Part shown: positions 25,745 through 34,757 of the stretch, piece after piece
Layout of the letters: each line of letters opens with the position of its first letter
Position numbering within the stretch: position 1 is the stretch's first letter
Source: an uncultured Bacteroidota bacterium
GTDB lineage: Bacteria; Bacteroidota; Bacteroidia; Bacteroidales; P3
Length of the DNA stretch: 64,000 nt
NCBI GenBank assembly: GCA_902790215.1
Contig: CADAQX010000009.1
Span: 160,243 to 224,242, forward strand
Direction: 5' to 3'
Program-made: the position numbers and the translations under genes
Notes under the pieces: model-generated
Databases searched by the model: none
Seen by the model: only the letters and a program-made list of their open reading frames with translations
What the model was told of the DNA's origin: nothing

Positions 25745-26893
25745 ATGAAAAACAGGATTATTCTTAATGCCCTGATACTAGTCACAATGGCTATGCTGGC
25801 AGTAGGTTGCCAGAAAGACTATGAAACCCTCCACGCCGAATTGGTTGACGGTGAGACTTTCAATAGTACCATTCCAGCGAATGCCACATCTGTGGTATTT
25901 GAATGCAACAATTCCTATCACAGAAACCGTATTAATCTTTCTTCACCTTCATCGCCAGTTCCTGTCTATGGACATTTAGAAGGCGAAGTGTGGTATGTCA
26001 CCACCCGGGCCGGTTTCCTTGATGCCAATCCCAATAGTAGAAAGATGTTCTGTAATTGTTCAAAGTTGACCTCCATCAAGTTTGGCAATGGCTTCAACAC
26101 CTCCAATGTAGAACACATGGATGCCATGTTTTATGGCTGCAGTGGCTTGACGAGCCTTGATGTCTCCAATTTCAACACCTCCAATGTCGTCTCCATGTCC
26201 TATGCTGTAGATTCAGTTTTTTACTCTACTGCCCCAGATGGACGACGATACAAATGGTACAATAAATATATGCTAATGGGTATGTTCGCCGGTTGTAGCA
26301 GTCTCACAAGTCTCGACCTTTCCAGTTTCAACACCTCCCAAGTGACCGACATGCGTGGACTCTTTGATGGGTGTAAGAATCTGACAAGCCTAAATGTATC
26401 CAACTTCAACACCTCGAATGTAAAACACATGGATGCCATGTTTAGGGGTTGCAGCAGATTGACAAGCCTTGACCTCTCCAATTTCAACACCTCCAATGTC
26501 GTTTCCATGAGCTATAGGGTTAAGGTATTCCGCAACAACGGTTCTTGGGGACAGAGGCCAGGCAGTGGTTATAATTGGGATGGCGGCATGTTTATGAATT
26601 GCAATAGTTTGACAAGCCTCGACCTTTCCAATTTCAACACTTCGAATGTGACCTGTATGTGTAAGCTGTTCTGCAATTGCACCCATTTGACATTCCTCGA
26701 CCTCTCCAATTTCGATATGACCTTGACAAATGGTTTCTCCCAGAAGCAGGATATGTGTAGTGGCTTATCTACATCTTCGGGAGTCTGCACCATCGTTTGT
26801 ACAGAGTCGGTACAAAACAGTCTCTTAGATAATAATGGTTACATTACAGGTATTCCCGTCGACGAGGTGACGTTCACCTGGGTGAGACCTTAG
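25745..26893 (+). CDS. BspA-like lipoprotein with DUF285 repeats
   Basis: The 382-residue protein has lipobox LAVGC (Cys22) and seven DUF285 units of the form LTSLDLSNFNTSNV. Unlike the gene at 22050 it lacks the fimbrillin-like N-terminal region and has no small peptide gene ahead. Two repeats are interrupted directly after SNVVSMSY by different insertions of about 30 residues, rich in Tyr, Trp, Arg and Gly. The start at 25745 is chosen because earlier in-frame residues overlap the promoter. It ends in VTFTWVRP, the same C-terminal motif as the 22050 protein, so the two are paralogues. Confidence 0.88.
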   Translation: MKNRIILNALILVTMAMLAVGCQKDYETLHAELVDGETFNSTIPANATSVVFECNNSYHRNRINLSSPSSPVPVYGHLEGEVWYVTTRAGFLDANPNSRKMFCNCSKLTSIKFGNGFNTSNVEHMDAMFYGCSGLTSLDVSNFNTSNVVSMSYAVDSVFYSTAPDGRRYKWYNKYMLMGMFAGCSSLTSLDLSSFNTSQVTDMRGLFDGCKNLTSLNVSNFNTSNVKHMDAMFRGCSRLTSLDLSNFNTSNVVSMSYRVKVFRNNGSWGQRPGSGYNWDGGMFMNCNSLTSLDLSNFNTSNVTCMCKLFCNCTHLTFLDLSNFDMTLTNGFSQKQDMCSGLSTSSGVCTIVCTESVQNSLLDNNGYITGIPVDEVTFTWVRP

Positions 26894-26896
26894 GGA

Positions 26897-27016
26897 TTAT
26901 TGCTTGAATGCTTGAATGTGTAAATGCTTGAATGAATGCATGAATGCTTGATTGTGTAAATGCTTGAGTGAAAAATACTCAGACAATCAAGCAATTAGAC
27001 AATCAAGCAATAATTG
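26897..27016. repeat. foldback word array before the AlkD-like gene
   Basis: Left words GCTTGAATG and GTGTAAAT (to about 26970) are followed by a short core and right words CAATCAAGCAATTAGA repeated twice. Left and right words are largely complementary, so the array can fold back. It ends in or just before the AlkD-like gene. Confidence 0.75.
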
Positions 27017-27039
27017 ACGTTGTTTACCGTTATAGGGGC

Positions 27040-27747
27040 ATGAATAGGTTGATGAATGCTATTGTGGCACTTCGCGATGAGGCACAAGCTGCACACTTGG
27101 CCCGTTTCTTCAAGACGGGACCGGGAGAGTACGGCGAGGGCGACCGTTTCCTTGGCATCAAGGTGCCGGTCACCCGCTCGGTGGTGAAGGAACACTGGAA
27201 AGGGTGCAACTGGGATGACCTTGAGGAGTGTCTGGCTTCGGAGTGGCACGAAGTGCGGCTGGCTGGCCTGCTGGCTTTGGTCCAGCGTTTTCACCACGCC
27301 AAAAGAGACCCCGCCGAACAGCAAAAGTGTGTAGATTTTTACCTCAACCACCTTTCGGCAGTGAACAATTGGGATTTGGTTGACCTCTCGTGCTATGAAA
27401 TCCTCGGCACGTGGTACCTCACCCACGACGCCACACTGCTTTACACATTAGCCCGCGAGGGCAAGACCATTTGGGAACAGCGTATAGGCATTGTCAGCAC
27501 CATGCAGTTTCTACGCCACGGGCGCTTGGACGACACCTACGCCATTGCCGACATCCTGCTTCACCACCCCCACGACCTTATCCACAAAGCCGTTGGCTGG
27601 CTGCTGCGCGAGGCCGGCAAGCGCGACACCCAGCGCCTGCAGCAGTATCTCGACACCCGCTGCACCGCCATGCCTCGCACCATGCTGCGCTATGCCATTG
27701 AGAAATTCCCTCCCGACATCAGGCAGTTCTATCTTAGACAAAAATAA
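27040..27747 (+). CDS. AlkD-like DNA alkylation repair protein
   Basis: This 235-residue all-helical protein belongs to the AlkD/HEAT-repeat DNA glycosylase family that removes bulky alkylated purines. Typical segments are FLGIKVPVTRSVVKEHW, HEVRLAGLLALV, NNWDLVDLSCYEILG and LIHKAVGWLLREAGKRD. The frame extends upstream to a GTG at 26968, but those residues are encoded by the foldback word array, so MNRLMNAIVAL at 27040 (or 27052) is preferred. The YbjQ gene follows 20 bases later. Confidence 0.85.
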   Translation: MNRLMNAIVALRDEAQAAHLARFFKTGPGEYGEGDRFLGIKVPVTRSVVKEHWKGCNWDDLEECLASEWHEVRLAGLLALVQRFHHAKRDPAEQQKCVDFYLNHLSAVNNWDLVDLSCYEILGTWYLTHDATLLYTLAREGKTIWEQRIGIVSTMQFLRHGRLDDTYAIADILLHHPHDLIHKAVGWLLREAGKRDTQRLQQYLDTRCTAMPRTMLRYAIEKFPPDIRQFYLRQK

Positions 27748-27767
27748 CAATATAATACATTAAAGTT

Positions 27768-28079
27768 ATGAAGATTATCACAGTCGAAACCCTCCAGGGT
27801 TACAATTACGAAGAGCTGGGCGTTGTGACCGGCAGCACCATCCAGTCCAAGAACTTTGTCAGCGACTTCGGTCAGGGCATAAAGAGCATAGTGGGTGGCG
27901 AACTCAAATCCTACACCTCCATGATGGAGAAAGCCCGCAACCAGGCCACGCAGCGTATGGTTGACCAAGCCGTCAAGATGGGCGCCGATGCCATCATCGG
28001 CGTGCGCTACACCACCTCCAGCATCATGGCGCAGGCCGCTGAAGTGCTGGTGTATGGCACCGCCGTCCGATACAAATAG
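27768..28079 (+). CDS. YbjQ/UPF0145 family protein
   Basis: This 103-residue protein has the YbjQ pattern: an N-terminal strand with VTGSTIQSKNFVSDFGQGIKSIVGGE, then RNQATQRMVDQAVKMGADAIIGVRY and a final VYGTAVRY. The family forms pentamers and is sometimes called heavy-metal binding, but no function is proven. Length is normal. It lies 20 bases after the AlkD-like gene and 62 bases before the PBP2 gene, which has its own promoter. Confidence 0.88.
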   Translation: MKIITVETLQGYNYEELGVVTGSTIQSKNFVSDFGQGIKSIVGGELKSYTSMMEKARNQATQRMVDQAVKMGADAIIGVRYTTSSIMAQAAEVLVYGTAVRYK

Positions 28080-28110
28080 ACAGGAATCCTTTCATGTGGA
28101 TTTTTTTTTG

Positions 28111-28118
28111 TATTTTTG
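28111..28118 (+). promoter_or_regulatory. -7 element of mrdA-rodA
   Basis: TATTTTTG followed by CA lies 23 bases before the PBP2 start codon at 28142. It is preceded by a T-rich tract, and no distinct TTTG can be assigned. Confidence 0.55.
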
Positions 28119-28141
28119 CAAGTTAAAACTAACATGCAAAA

Positions 28142-29992
28142 ATGTCCAAGCAGTATGCCCATCGCAGTGGTATAGTGAAGATTATCTTCATTGTGGTCGG
28201 AGTCCTCTTTGTGCTCCGGCTCTCGATGCTGCAGCTGTTTGACAAAGAATACAAGGAAAAAGCCAAGAACCAGTCGCTGCGCATCATCACCCAGTATCCC
28301 TCCCGTGGACTGATGTACGACCGCAACGGGCAGCTGCTTGTCTACAACGAAGCAGTGTACGACCTGATGGTCATCCCCCGCATGGTGAAAGACCTCGACA
28401 CCGACTATTTCTGCCGGAATGTAGGCATCACCCGCGAGGACTTCATCTCCCGCATGGAAAAGGCCTATACCTACTCCCCCTATTCCGGCTCCATCTTCAT
28501 GAAACAGATATCCAAGGAGGACTTTGGCCGGTGGGAGAACAACCTATACAAGTTCAAGGGCTTCTACATCTCCAAGCGCACCCTGCGCATATATGACAAG
28601 CCCATCGCCGCCCACGTGCTGGGTTATGTGGGCGAGGTGAACGAAAAGGACCTTGAAGAAAAGCCCTACTACAAACGGGGAGACTACATAGGCAAGAGCG
28701 GTCTCGAAGCATCCTACGAGGAAGTGCTGCGCGGTGTGAAGGGCAAGAAAGTGATGCAGGTGGATGTGCACAACCGCGAAATCGGCTCCTACATGCACGG
28801 GCAGCAGGACACCATGCCCATCGAGGGAAAGAACCTCTACACCACCATCGATGCCGATCTGCAGGAGTATGCCGAGAAAGTGATGGCCAACAAGCGTGGC
28901 TGCATCGTGGCCATCGAGCCATCCACAGGCGAGGTGCTCACCCTGCTCTCTGCACCCTGCTACGACCCCAACCTGCTCGTAGGGCGTATCCGCGGAGCCA
29001 ATTTCAAGAAACTGAACGAGGACATATCCAAACCCCTTTTCAACCGAGCCCTGCAGGCCCAGTATCCGCCCGGCTCCATCTTCAAGGTGGCACAGGCTAT
29101 GATTGCCCTGCATCTGGGCGTCATCACCCCTTCCACGGGCTTTGTGTGCGACAAAGTCATCGGCTGCCACAACCACCCCTCGGCACGGAGTGTGCAGGAG
29201 GCAATCAAAATGTCCTGCAACCCGTACTTCTACTACACCTACCGCCGTGTCATCCAGCAGGGCAAATACAAAAACATATACAAAGACAGCCAGTATGGCC
29301 TCACCGTCTGGCACAACTACATGAACCGCTTCGGTTTTGGCATCAAACTGCCCACAGACCTGCCCAACATCAAGTCGGGCAACATCCCCGACACCGCATT
29401 CTACAACAAGTGGTACGGCAAGGAGCGCTGGGCATTCACCACCATCTACTCCAACAGCATCGGACAGGGCGAGGTGGAGGTTGTACCCCTGCAGATGGCC
29501 AACCTGGCATGCATCGTTGCCAACCGCGGCTATTACTACACACCCCATCTGGTGCGCTACTATGGCTCCGACACCTCCCGTAACGAGGAGTTTTACACCA
29601 AGCACGAAACAGGCATCAGCCGTGAGTATTTCGACATTGCCGCACGCGGCATGTACGATGTGGTGCACGGTGCCGGAGGCACCGCCCACAAGGCCGACAT
29701 CCCCGGCATAGATGTCTGCGGCAAGACCGGCACCGCCGAGAACTACGGCGACGACCACTCGGTCTTCATCGCCTTTGCGCCGAAAGACAATCCCAAGATA
29801 GCCGTGGCCGTGTATGTAGAGAATGCCCGCGGCGGCGGCGGCACATGGGCAGCCCCCATCGCCAGCCTTATCATTGAAAAATACATCCGGGGCGAAGTTA
29901 AACGCAAGGATGTAGAGAAATACTATACCGAAACCAATCCCTGCCAAAGGCTCCCGCTTGCCCGCAGGATTAAAAAACCGAAGAGAAGATAA
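28142..29992 (+). CDS. mrdA: penicillin-binding protein 2
   Basis: PBP2 is the transpeptidase of the elongation complex. The 616-residue protein has one N-terminal membrane segment, the dimerisation domain (SRGLMYDRNGQLLVYNE) and a transpeptidase domain with SIFK (Ser312), SCN (near 358) and KTG (near 528, GKTGTAEN). Length is normal. Its stop overlaps the rodA start (TAATG), the usual partnership with the SEDS glycosyltransferase. Confidence 0.95.
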   Translation: MSKQYAHRSGIVKIIFIVVGVLFVLRLSMLQLFDKEYKEKAKNQSLRIITQYPSRGLMYDRNGQLLVYNEAVYDLMVIPRMVKDLDTDYFCRNVGITREDFISRMEKAYTYSPYSGSIFMKQISKEDFGRWENNLYKFKGFYISKRTLRIYDKPIAAHVLGYVGEVNEKDLEEKPYYKRGDYIGKSGLEASYEEVLRGVKGKKVMQVDVHNREIGSYMHGQQDTMPIEGKNLYTTIDADLQEYAEKVMANKRGCIVAIEPSTGEVLTLLSAPCYDPNLLVGRIRGANFKKLNEDISKPLFNRALQAQYPPGSIFKVAQAMIALHLGVITPSTGFVCDKVIGCHNHPSARSVQEAIKMSCNPYFYYTYRRVIQQGKYKNIYKDSQYGLTVWHNYMNRFGFGIKLPTDLPNIKSGNIPDTAFYNKWYGKERWAFTTIYSNSIGQGEVEVVPLQMANLACIVANRGYYYTPHLVRYYGSDTSRNEEFYTKHETGISREYFDIAARGMYDVVHGAGGTAHKADIPGIDVCGKTGTAENYGDDHSVFIAFAPKDNPKIAVAVYVENARGGGGTWAAPIASLIIEKYIRGEVKRKDVEKYYTETNPCQRLPLARRIKKPKRR

Positions 29993-31266
29993 TGCAAGCC
30001 AGACAACTTCCCTCCACAGAAAAGAAACGCTACGACTGGGTGCCCATACTGCTGTACTTAGGCATTGTCCTGTTTGGCTGGCTCAACATCTACGCAGCCT
30101 GCTACGACGAAATGCATGCATCGGTCTTCGACTTCTCCCGCCAGCACGGCAAACAGCTGCTATGGATGGGAATCGCTTTCTTGATGGCCATCTGTGTACT
30201 GCTCATCCATCCACGGGTATTCTCCAGCAGTGCCTATGTCATTTACGGCATTGTGCTCATACTGCTGGTTGTCACCCTCTTTATAGGGACGGTAACCCAT
30301 GGAGGACAGTCGTGGATAGACTTCGGTGCCTTCAAATTCCAGCCGTCGGAGTTCGCCAAATTTGCCACCGCCCTTGCATTGGCCAAGACCATCAGTGCCA
30401 TCGACATAGACCTCACCCTGCCGCGCACCCGCATCACCTTGGCTCTCATGGTGCTCATCCCTGCCGGGCTCATCCTGCTGCAGCACGACACCGGTTCGGC
30501 CCTCGTCTTCCTGGCATTCCTCCTCCCCTTCTTCCGCGAGGGGCTTTCCCACTACATCCTGCTGGTGGGTGTGCTGGCCATCATCCTCTTTGTCTCCGCC
30601 CTGCTCATCAACAAGTTCATCCTCATGGGCATCATCCTGGCGCTATGCCTGTTCTATCTCTTCGTGTGGCTCTCCAAGCGCACCTCGCGCACCTATTGGC
30701 ACACGGCAGCCTTCTTTGTGGTATGCTGCCTCTTCACCCTTTCGGTCGACTTCACCTTCGAACACATACTCGAAACCCACCAGCGCAACCGCATCTACGT
30801 CCTCCTCGGCAAAGTGGAAGACCCCAAGGGCATAGGCTACAACGTCGACCAGGCCAAGATTGCCATCGGCTCGGGAGGCCTGTTCGGAAAAGGATTCCTC
30901 AACGGCACCATCACCAAAGCCGACTTCGTCCCGGAACAGGAAACCGACTTCATCTTCTGCACCGTGGGCGAGGAATGGGGCTTTCTCGGCAGCATCGTCC
31001 TGCTGGCGGCCTACGTCTATCTGCTCGTCTACCTGATAGGCATGGCGGAGCGACAACGCTCCACTTTTTCTCGATTCTACGGCTATAGCGTGGCCGGCAT
31101 CCTCTTCTTCCACTTCTTCATCAATATCGGCATGGTGCTGGGCCTCGTCCCTGTCATCGGCATACCCCTGCCCTTCTTCAGCTACGGCGGTTCATCCCTC
31201 ATCGCCTTCACCTTGCTGCTCTTCATCTTCATCCGTCAGGATGCCGACAAAAACGCACTGATATGA
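29992..31266 (+). CDS. rodA: rod-shape SEDS peptidoglycan glycosyltransferase RodA
   Basis: The 424-residue multispanning protein is a SEDS family polymerase working with PBP2. It contains WIDFGAFKFQPSEFAKFA, LLQHDTGSALVF (with the catalytic-region Asp), QAKIAIGSGGLFGKGFLNG and the C-terminal GIPLPFFSYGGSSL. About ten membrane segments are apparent. It overlaps mrdA by one base. Confidence 0.94.
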   Translation: MQARQLPSTEKKRYDWVPILLYLGIVLFGWLNIYAACYDEMHASVFDFSRQHGKQLLWMGIAFLMAICVLLIHPRVFSSSAYVIYGIVLILLVVTLFIGTVTHGGQSWIDFGAFKFQPSEFAKFATALALAKTISAIDIDLTLPRTRITLALMVLIPAGLILLQHDTGSALVFLAFLLPFFREGLSHYILLVGVLAIILFVSALLINKFILMGIILALCLFYLFVWLSKRTSRTYWHTAAFFVVCCLFTLSVDFTFEHILETHQRNRIYVLLGKVEDPKGIGYNVDQAKIAIGSGGLFGKGFLNGTITKADFVPEQETDFIFCTVGEEWGFLGSIVLLAAYVYLLVYLIGMAERQRSTFSRFYGYSVAGILFFHFFINIGMVLGLVPVIGIPLPFFSYGGSSLIAFTLLLFIFIRQDADKNALI

Positions 31267-31372
31267 ATGTGTTAATGCTTGAATGCCTGAATGCTTTAAT
31301 TCGTTGTCCGTTGATAAGTTGATAAGTTTATACGGCTCGCATCATATCAACGTATCAACATATCAACAAAAA
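31265..31372. repeat. foldback word array before clpX
   Basis: Words TTGATAAG twice, a unique core GTTTATACGGCTCGCATCAT, then TATCAACG/TATCAACA. The 50 bases 31302-31351 occur again, exactly and inverted, at 40399-40448. The array lies immediately upstream of clpX, followed by a run of 13 A's. Confidence 0.85.
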
Positions 31373-31384
31373 AAAAAAACTGAC

Positions 31385-32626
31385 ATGCCCAAGAAACCTA
31401 CTGACGAAAAACGCTGCTCCTTCTGCGGAAGACCCGAATCGCAAGTGCGCATGCTTATCACCGGCGCCACAGGCTATATATGCGACTCCTGCGCCCAAAA
31501 GGCCTCCGAGATGGTCCAGGAATACATCCCCGCTCACAAGCCACACACAATAACCCACATCCCCACACCGGCTGAAATCAAAGCCCACCTCGACCAATAT
31601 GTCATCGGGCAGGAAGACGCCAAGCGTGCACTCTCCGTAGCCGTCTACAACCACTACAAACGCCTCAAGCACTCGGCCGACCGTGCCGCCGAAGATGTGG
31701 AGATAGAGAAAACCAACATCATCGTCGTGGGCGAGACAGGCACTGGCAAAACCCTCATGGCACGCACCATTGCCCGCATACTCGACGTGCCTTTCTGCAT
31801 AGCCGATGCCACCACCCTCACCGAGGCCGGCTATGTGGGCGACGATGTCGAGAATGTGCTTGTGCGCCTCCTGCAGGCTGCCAACTACGATGTGGAATAT
31901 GCCCAGCGCGGCATCGTCTTCATCGACGAGATAGACAAGATAGCCCGCAAAGGCGACAACCCCTCCATCACCCGCGACGTCTCGGGCGAAGGCGTGCAGC
32001 AGGCCATGCTCAAACTGCTCGAAGGCGCCGTGGTCAACGTGCCGCCGCAAGGCGGGCGCAAGCATCCCGAACAGCCCATGATACAAGTCGACACCCGCAA
32101 CATCCTCTTCATCGCCGGCGGTGCATTCGATGGCATAGAGCGCACCATAGCCTCCCGACTCAAGGCAAACATCATCGGCTACAACGGCACCAAGACCCGT
32201 GAGGAAATCGACCGCCACAACATGCTCAAGTACATCCTGCCCATGGACCTCAAGCACTTCGGGCTCATCCCCGAACTTGTGGGGCGTTTCCCCATGCTCA
32301 CCTATCTCAACCCCCTCGATGCCGACGCACTGCGCCGCATACTCACCGAACCCAAGAACGCCCTCGTCAAGCAATACGAGGCGCTCTTTGCCATGGACGG
32401 CATAACCCTCCGCTTCCAGCCCGAGGCACTCGACGTCGTTGTCAACACCGCCGTCGAATACCGCCTGGGAGCACGCGGACTGCGCTCAATCATGGAGGGC
32501 ATCATGACCGACTACATGTTCGACCTGCCCAACATGAAAAAAGGCAGCACCCTCACCATCACCGAAGAAATGGCACAAACGAAAATCAGTCAATCCAACA
32601 TTAATAACACATTAAAGAATCAGTAA
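31385..32626 (+). CDS. clpX: ClpX, ATP-dependent Clp protease ATPase subunit
   Basis: ClpX unfolds substrates for ClpP. The 413-residue protein has an N-terminal zinc-binding domain (CSFCGRPE...CDSC), Walker A GETGTGKT, Walker [10 protein letters not shown] and the GYVGDDVE pore-loop region. The ORF extends upstream into the word array, so [10 protein letters not shown] at 31385 is chosen because the zinc finger follows directly. No clpP is adjacent, which is unusual. A nitroreductase-fold gene starts three bases after its stop. Confidence 0.95.
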   Translation: MPKKPTDEKRCSFCGRPESQVRMLITGATGYICDSCAQKASEMVQEYIPAHKPHTITHIPTPAEIKAHLDQYVIGQEDAKRALSVAVYNHYKRLKHSADRAAEDVEIEKTNIIVVGETGTGKTLMARTIARILDVPFCIADATTLTEAGYVGDDVENVLVRLLQAANYDVEYAQRGIVFIDEIDKIARKGDNPSITRDVSGEGVQQAMLKLLEGAVVNVPPQGGRKHPEQPMIQVDTRNILFIAGGAFDGIERTIASRLKANIIGYNGTKTREEIDRHNMLKYILPMDLKHFGLIPELVGRFPMLTYLNPLDADALRRILTEPKNALVKQYEALFAMDGITLRFQPEALDVVVNTAVEYRLGARGLRSIMEGIMTDYMFDLPNMKKGSTLTITEEMAQTKISQSNINNTLKNQ

Positions 32627-32628
32627 TC

Positions 32629-33351
32629 ATGAAAAAAACACTCCTTCTGGCCTTTGCCATGATGATTGTGGCCACCGGTGCCTATGCACAGAAAAAGACC
32701 ACTGCCAACAACAAACGTATCCCCGCCTCAGTTGCCATAAACGACGACGGAACAAGAAACGACAACTCCGCCAAGGTCCTTGCCACCATCGAGCTTCCGC
32801 CCGCCGACATGGGACTTGAAATGCCATTCCGCGAAGTCTTGAAAAACCGTTGCACCCAGCGCAACATACTCCCCGAAGAGCTCCCCATCGAAATGGTTTC
32901 CTCCCTCCTCTGGAGTGCCTACGGCTTCAACCGCCCCGAAGAAAGCAAGCGGGTGGCTCCCTCGGCAGTCAATGCACAGGAATACGACGTGTATCTCTTC
33001 AACCACGAGGGCATCTTCTTCTACAACGCCGAGAAGAACTCGCTTGAAATGGTTGCAAAGGGCGACCACGTAAAAGACATCTCCGAACAGAAATTCTTCC
33101 AGGAAGCCCCCATCGCCCTCGTGCTTGTCGCCAACTACGACCGCATGGAAATGTTCAAAGACAAGGAAGTCCGCGACTTCTACGCCGCCGTTGACTGCGG
33201 CTACATCAGCCAGAACATCTATCTCTTCTGCTCATCGGCCAAACTCTCCACCGTGGCCTGCGGAGGCATCAACCGCGACAAACTCGCCAAGCTTATCGGC
33301 ATCAAAAACGGCAAAGCCATGCTGGCTCACCCCGTCGGACTGAGCAAATAA
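32629..33351 (+). CDS. secreted nitroreductase-fold (SagB-type) protein
   Basis: The 240-residue protein has a signal peptide (about 1-21, GAYAQ). The mature part resembles nitroreductase/SagB-type oxidoreductases: FREVLKNRCTQRNI near the N-terminus (the Arg-rich FMN loop), LLWSAYGFNRPE, VNAQEYDVYLF and VDCGYISQNIYLFCSSAKL near the FMN phosphate site. A signal peptide on this family is common in Bacteroidota; the substrate is unknown. It sits three bases after clpX, so it is probably co-transcribed. Confidence 0.78.
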   Translation: MKKTLLLAFAMMIVATGAYAQKKTTANNKRIPASVAINDDGTRNDNSAKVLATIELPPADMGLEMPFREVLKNRCTQRNILPEELPIEMVSSLLWSAYGFNRPEESKRVAPSAVNAQEYDVYLFNHEGIFFYNAEKNSLEMVAKGDHVKDISEQKFFQEAPIALVLVANYDRMEMFKDKEVRDFYAAVDCGYISQNIYLFCSSAKLSTVACGGINRDKLAKLIGIKNGKAMLAHPVGLSK

Positions 33352-33365
33352 AAGAAATTCGAAAA

Positions 33366-33460
33366 ACTGTTGATTGCTTGAGTGTCTGATTGCTTGATTG
33401 TTTGAGTAACTTGACCGCGCCAGCCACTTTTCAATTTTCAATTTTCAATTTTCAACTTAT
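33366..33460. repeat. foldback word array before queD
   Basis: Left words TTGATTGC and TTGTTTGAGT, a core TTGACCGCGCCAGCCACTT, then ATTTTCA repeated four times. The core resembles the one at 48655-48680 in the same orientation. Confidence 0.75.
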
Positions 33461-33470
33461 CTTAAGAATT

Positions 33471-33926
33471 ATGCTGCTCCGCCTAACCAAACAATTCACC
33501 TTCGAGATGGCCCATGCACTGCCCGGCTACGAAGGCAAGTGCCGCAACATCCACGGCCACTCATACAAACTGTTTGTCACTGTCGAAGGCACCCCTATAA
33601 ATCGACAGGGTGCCTCAACCGACGGCATGGTGATGGACTTCAGTGCCATAAAAAGGATGGTGGAGGAGCACATTGTCAGTGTCTTCGACCATGCACTGGT
33701 TCTGCCGCGGCGCGATGGAGATAATCCCGACGCTGCCGAAAGCAGCCTGGGCGGCTACGAGGCACGCCTTATATTGGTGGACTTCCAGCCCACCACCGAG
33801 AACCTGCTGCTCCATTTCGCCCGGTTGCTCGACGGACAGCTGCCCGACGGCACCCGCCTCCACTCCCTGAAACTCTGCGAGACCGAAACCTCATGCGCCG
33901 AGCTAATCCTTGGCGAGCCATCCTGA
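33471..33926 (+). CDS. queD: 6-carboxytetrahydropterin synthase-like protein QueD
   Basis: The 151-residue protein belongs to the 6-pyruvoyl-tetrahydropterin synthase family. Zinc-binding histidines appear in FEMAHAL and CRNIHGHSY, with the catalytic Cys in the same motif, plus FDHALVL and the C-terminal ETETSCAE. In bacteria without biopterin this is usually QueD of queuosine synthesis. No other queuosine gene is adjacent, so the exact role is inferred. ATG 33471 is used because the longer frame runs into the word array. Confidence 0.85.
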   Translation: MLLRLTKQFTFEMAHALPGYEGKCRNIHGHSYKLFVTVEGTPINRQGASTDGMVMDFSAIKRMVEEHIVSVFDHALVLPRRDGDNPDAAESSLGGYEARLILVDFQPTTENLLLHFARLLDGQLPDGTRLHSLKLCETETSCAELILGEPS

Positions 33927-33943
33927 CCCGCACGAGTTTTTAA

Positions 33944-34252
33944 GGTAAGAACTAAGAACCAGGAGCTTGTGACATACAATCCTGGTTCTTATTTCTTATC
34001 TCTTACTTTGCTCTCTGTCGCTTCGCGCGTAATTTACTTTTTATTCTGTGAGGAATTGCGCCAACTTTCGTCAACGTTCCGATAGTGTCGCATAATTGTC
34101 CCCAACGTTCTTCTATGTACCTTCAGAGCCCGGTGTTGAGTCGTTCTTCATCATATCGTTTTCCGATATGTTTCCCATCGTTTTCCCTTTGTGAAACGGA
34201 GAAAAAAGGGAAAACGATCGAATAACGATCGAATAAATGACGACGCTTGATG
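33944..34252. repeat. ~310-bp dispersed non-coding repeat, copy A
   Basis: This copy aligns end to end with the reverse complement of 48785-49106. It begins with an 11-bp hairpin (33954-33964 with 33980-33990) and ends with a 14-bp hairpin (34177-34190 with 34205-34218), followed by CGATCGAATA twice. Long blocks such as GATAGTGTCGCATA and GATATGTTTCCCATCG are identical in both copies. No reading frame is conserved. It looks like a structured intergenic element or mobile relic. Confidence 0.85.
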
Positions 34253-34310
34253 GATACTATATACTGGGTAGGTCCTATAAAGAGCGTGGGTTACTCGGAG
34301 CCGCAAACTG

Positions 34311-34757
34311 CTAATAGTTGCTTATGTAGAGCAGGCTGCCGTCGTAGTAAGTATTGTACTTCTGCAGGAAACAGGAGGTTTTGCTGCCCTCGATGGGTGC
34401 GCCGTCGGCGAAGGTGCTGAACTGCGAGCCGCATTCAGGGCACTCCAGAACGAGGTTGCCGTAGCCGTCAGCCATCTCGAGACGGCCCCGGTCGTGGGGA
34501 CAGGTGCGCTCATAGGCCACAAACTCGCTCCAGCTGGTACGGATGACGACGATGCCCTGATAGCCACCAATAAGGTACTGGTAGCCGCTAAGGTTGTTGA
34601 GACCCGGATATTCGGCCGAGTTGGGGTTGAGCTGACAGGTGGCGTCGCCGATGGGCACTTTGCACATGCGGTCCTTGTCGCATCCCGTCAGGAGGAGGCA
34701 TGCGGCAAACAGGAGCAGCGTCAGGACAGTGTTACTTGCTTTGACCATAGTCGCCAT
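34311..34757 (-). CDS. Rieske-like [2Fe-2S] lipoprotein with Cys in place of the second His
   Basis: The 148-residue protein has lipobox LLTGC (Cys26), so it is predicted to be a lipoprotein. Two metal motifs resemble Rieske proteins: CPH (86-88) and CPECGSQF (106-113). A normal Rieske second box is CPxHGSxF, so here the second His is a Cys, giving 3 Cys + 1 His as possible ligands. The gene overlaps the end of the M28/cyclase gene by 26 bases, or 17 if it starts at 34748. No electron-transfer partner is adjacent. Confidence 0.72.
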   Translation of the reverse strand: MATMVKASNTVLTLLLFAACLLLTGCDKDRMCKVPIGDATCQLNPNSAEYPGLNNLSGYQYLIGGYQGIVVIRTSWSEFVAYERTCPHDRGRLEMADGYGNLVLECPECGSQFSTFADGAPIEGSKTSCFLQKYNTYYDGSLLYISNY

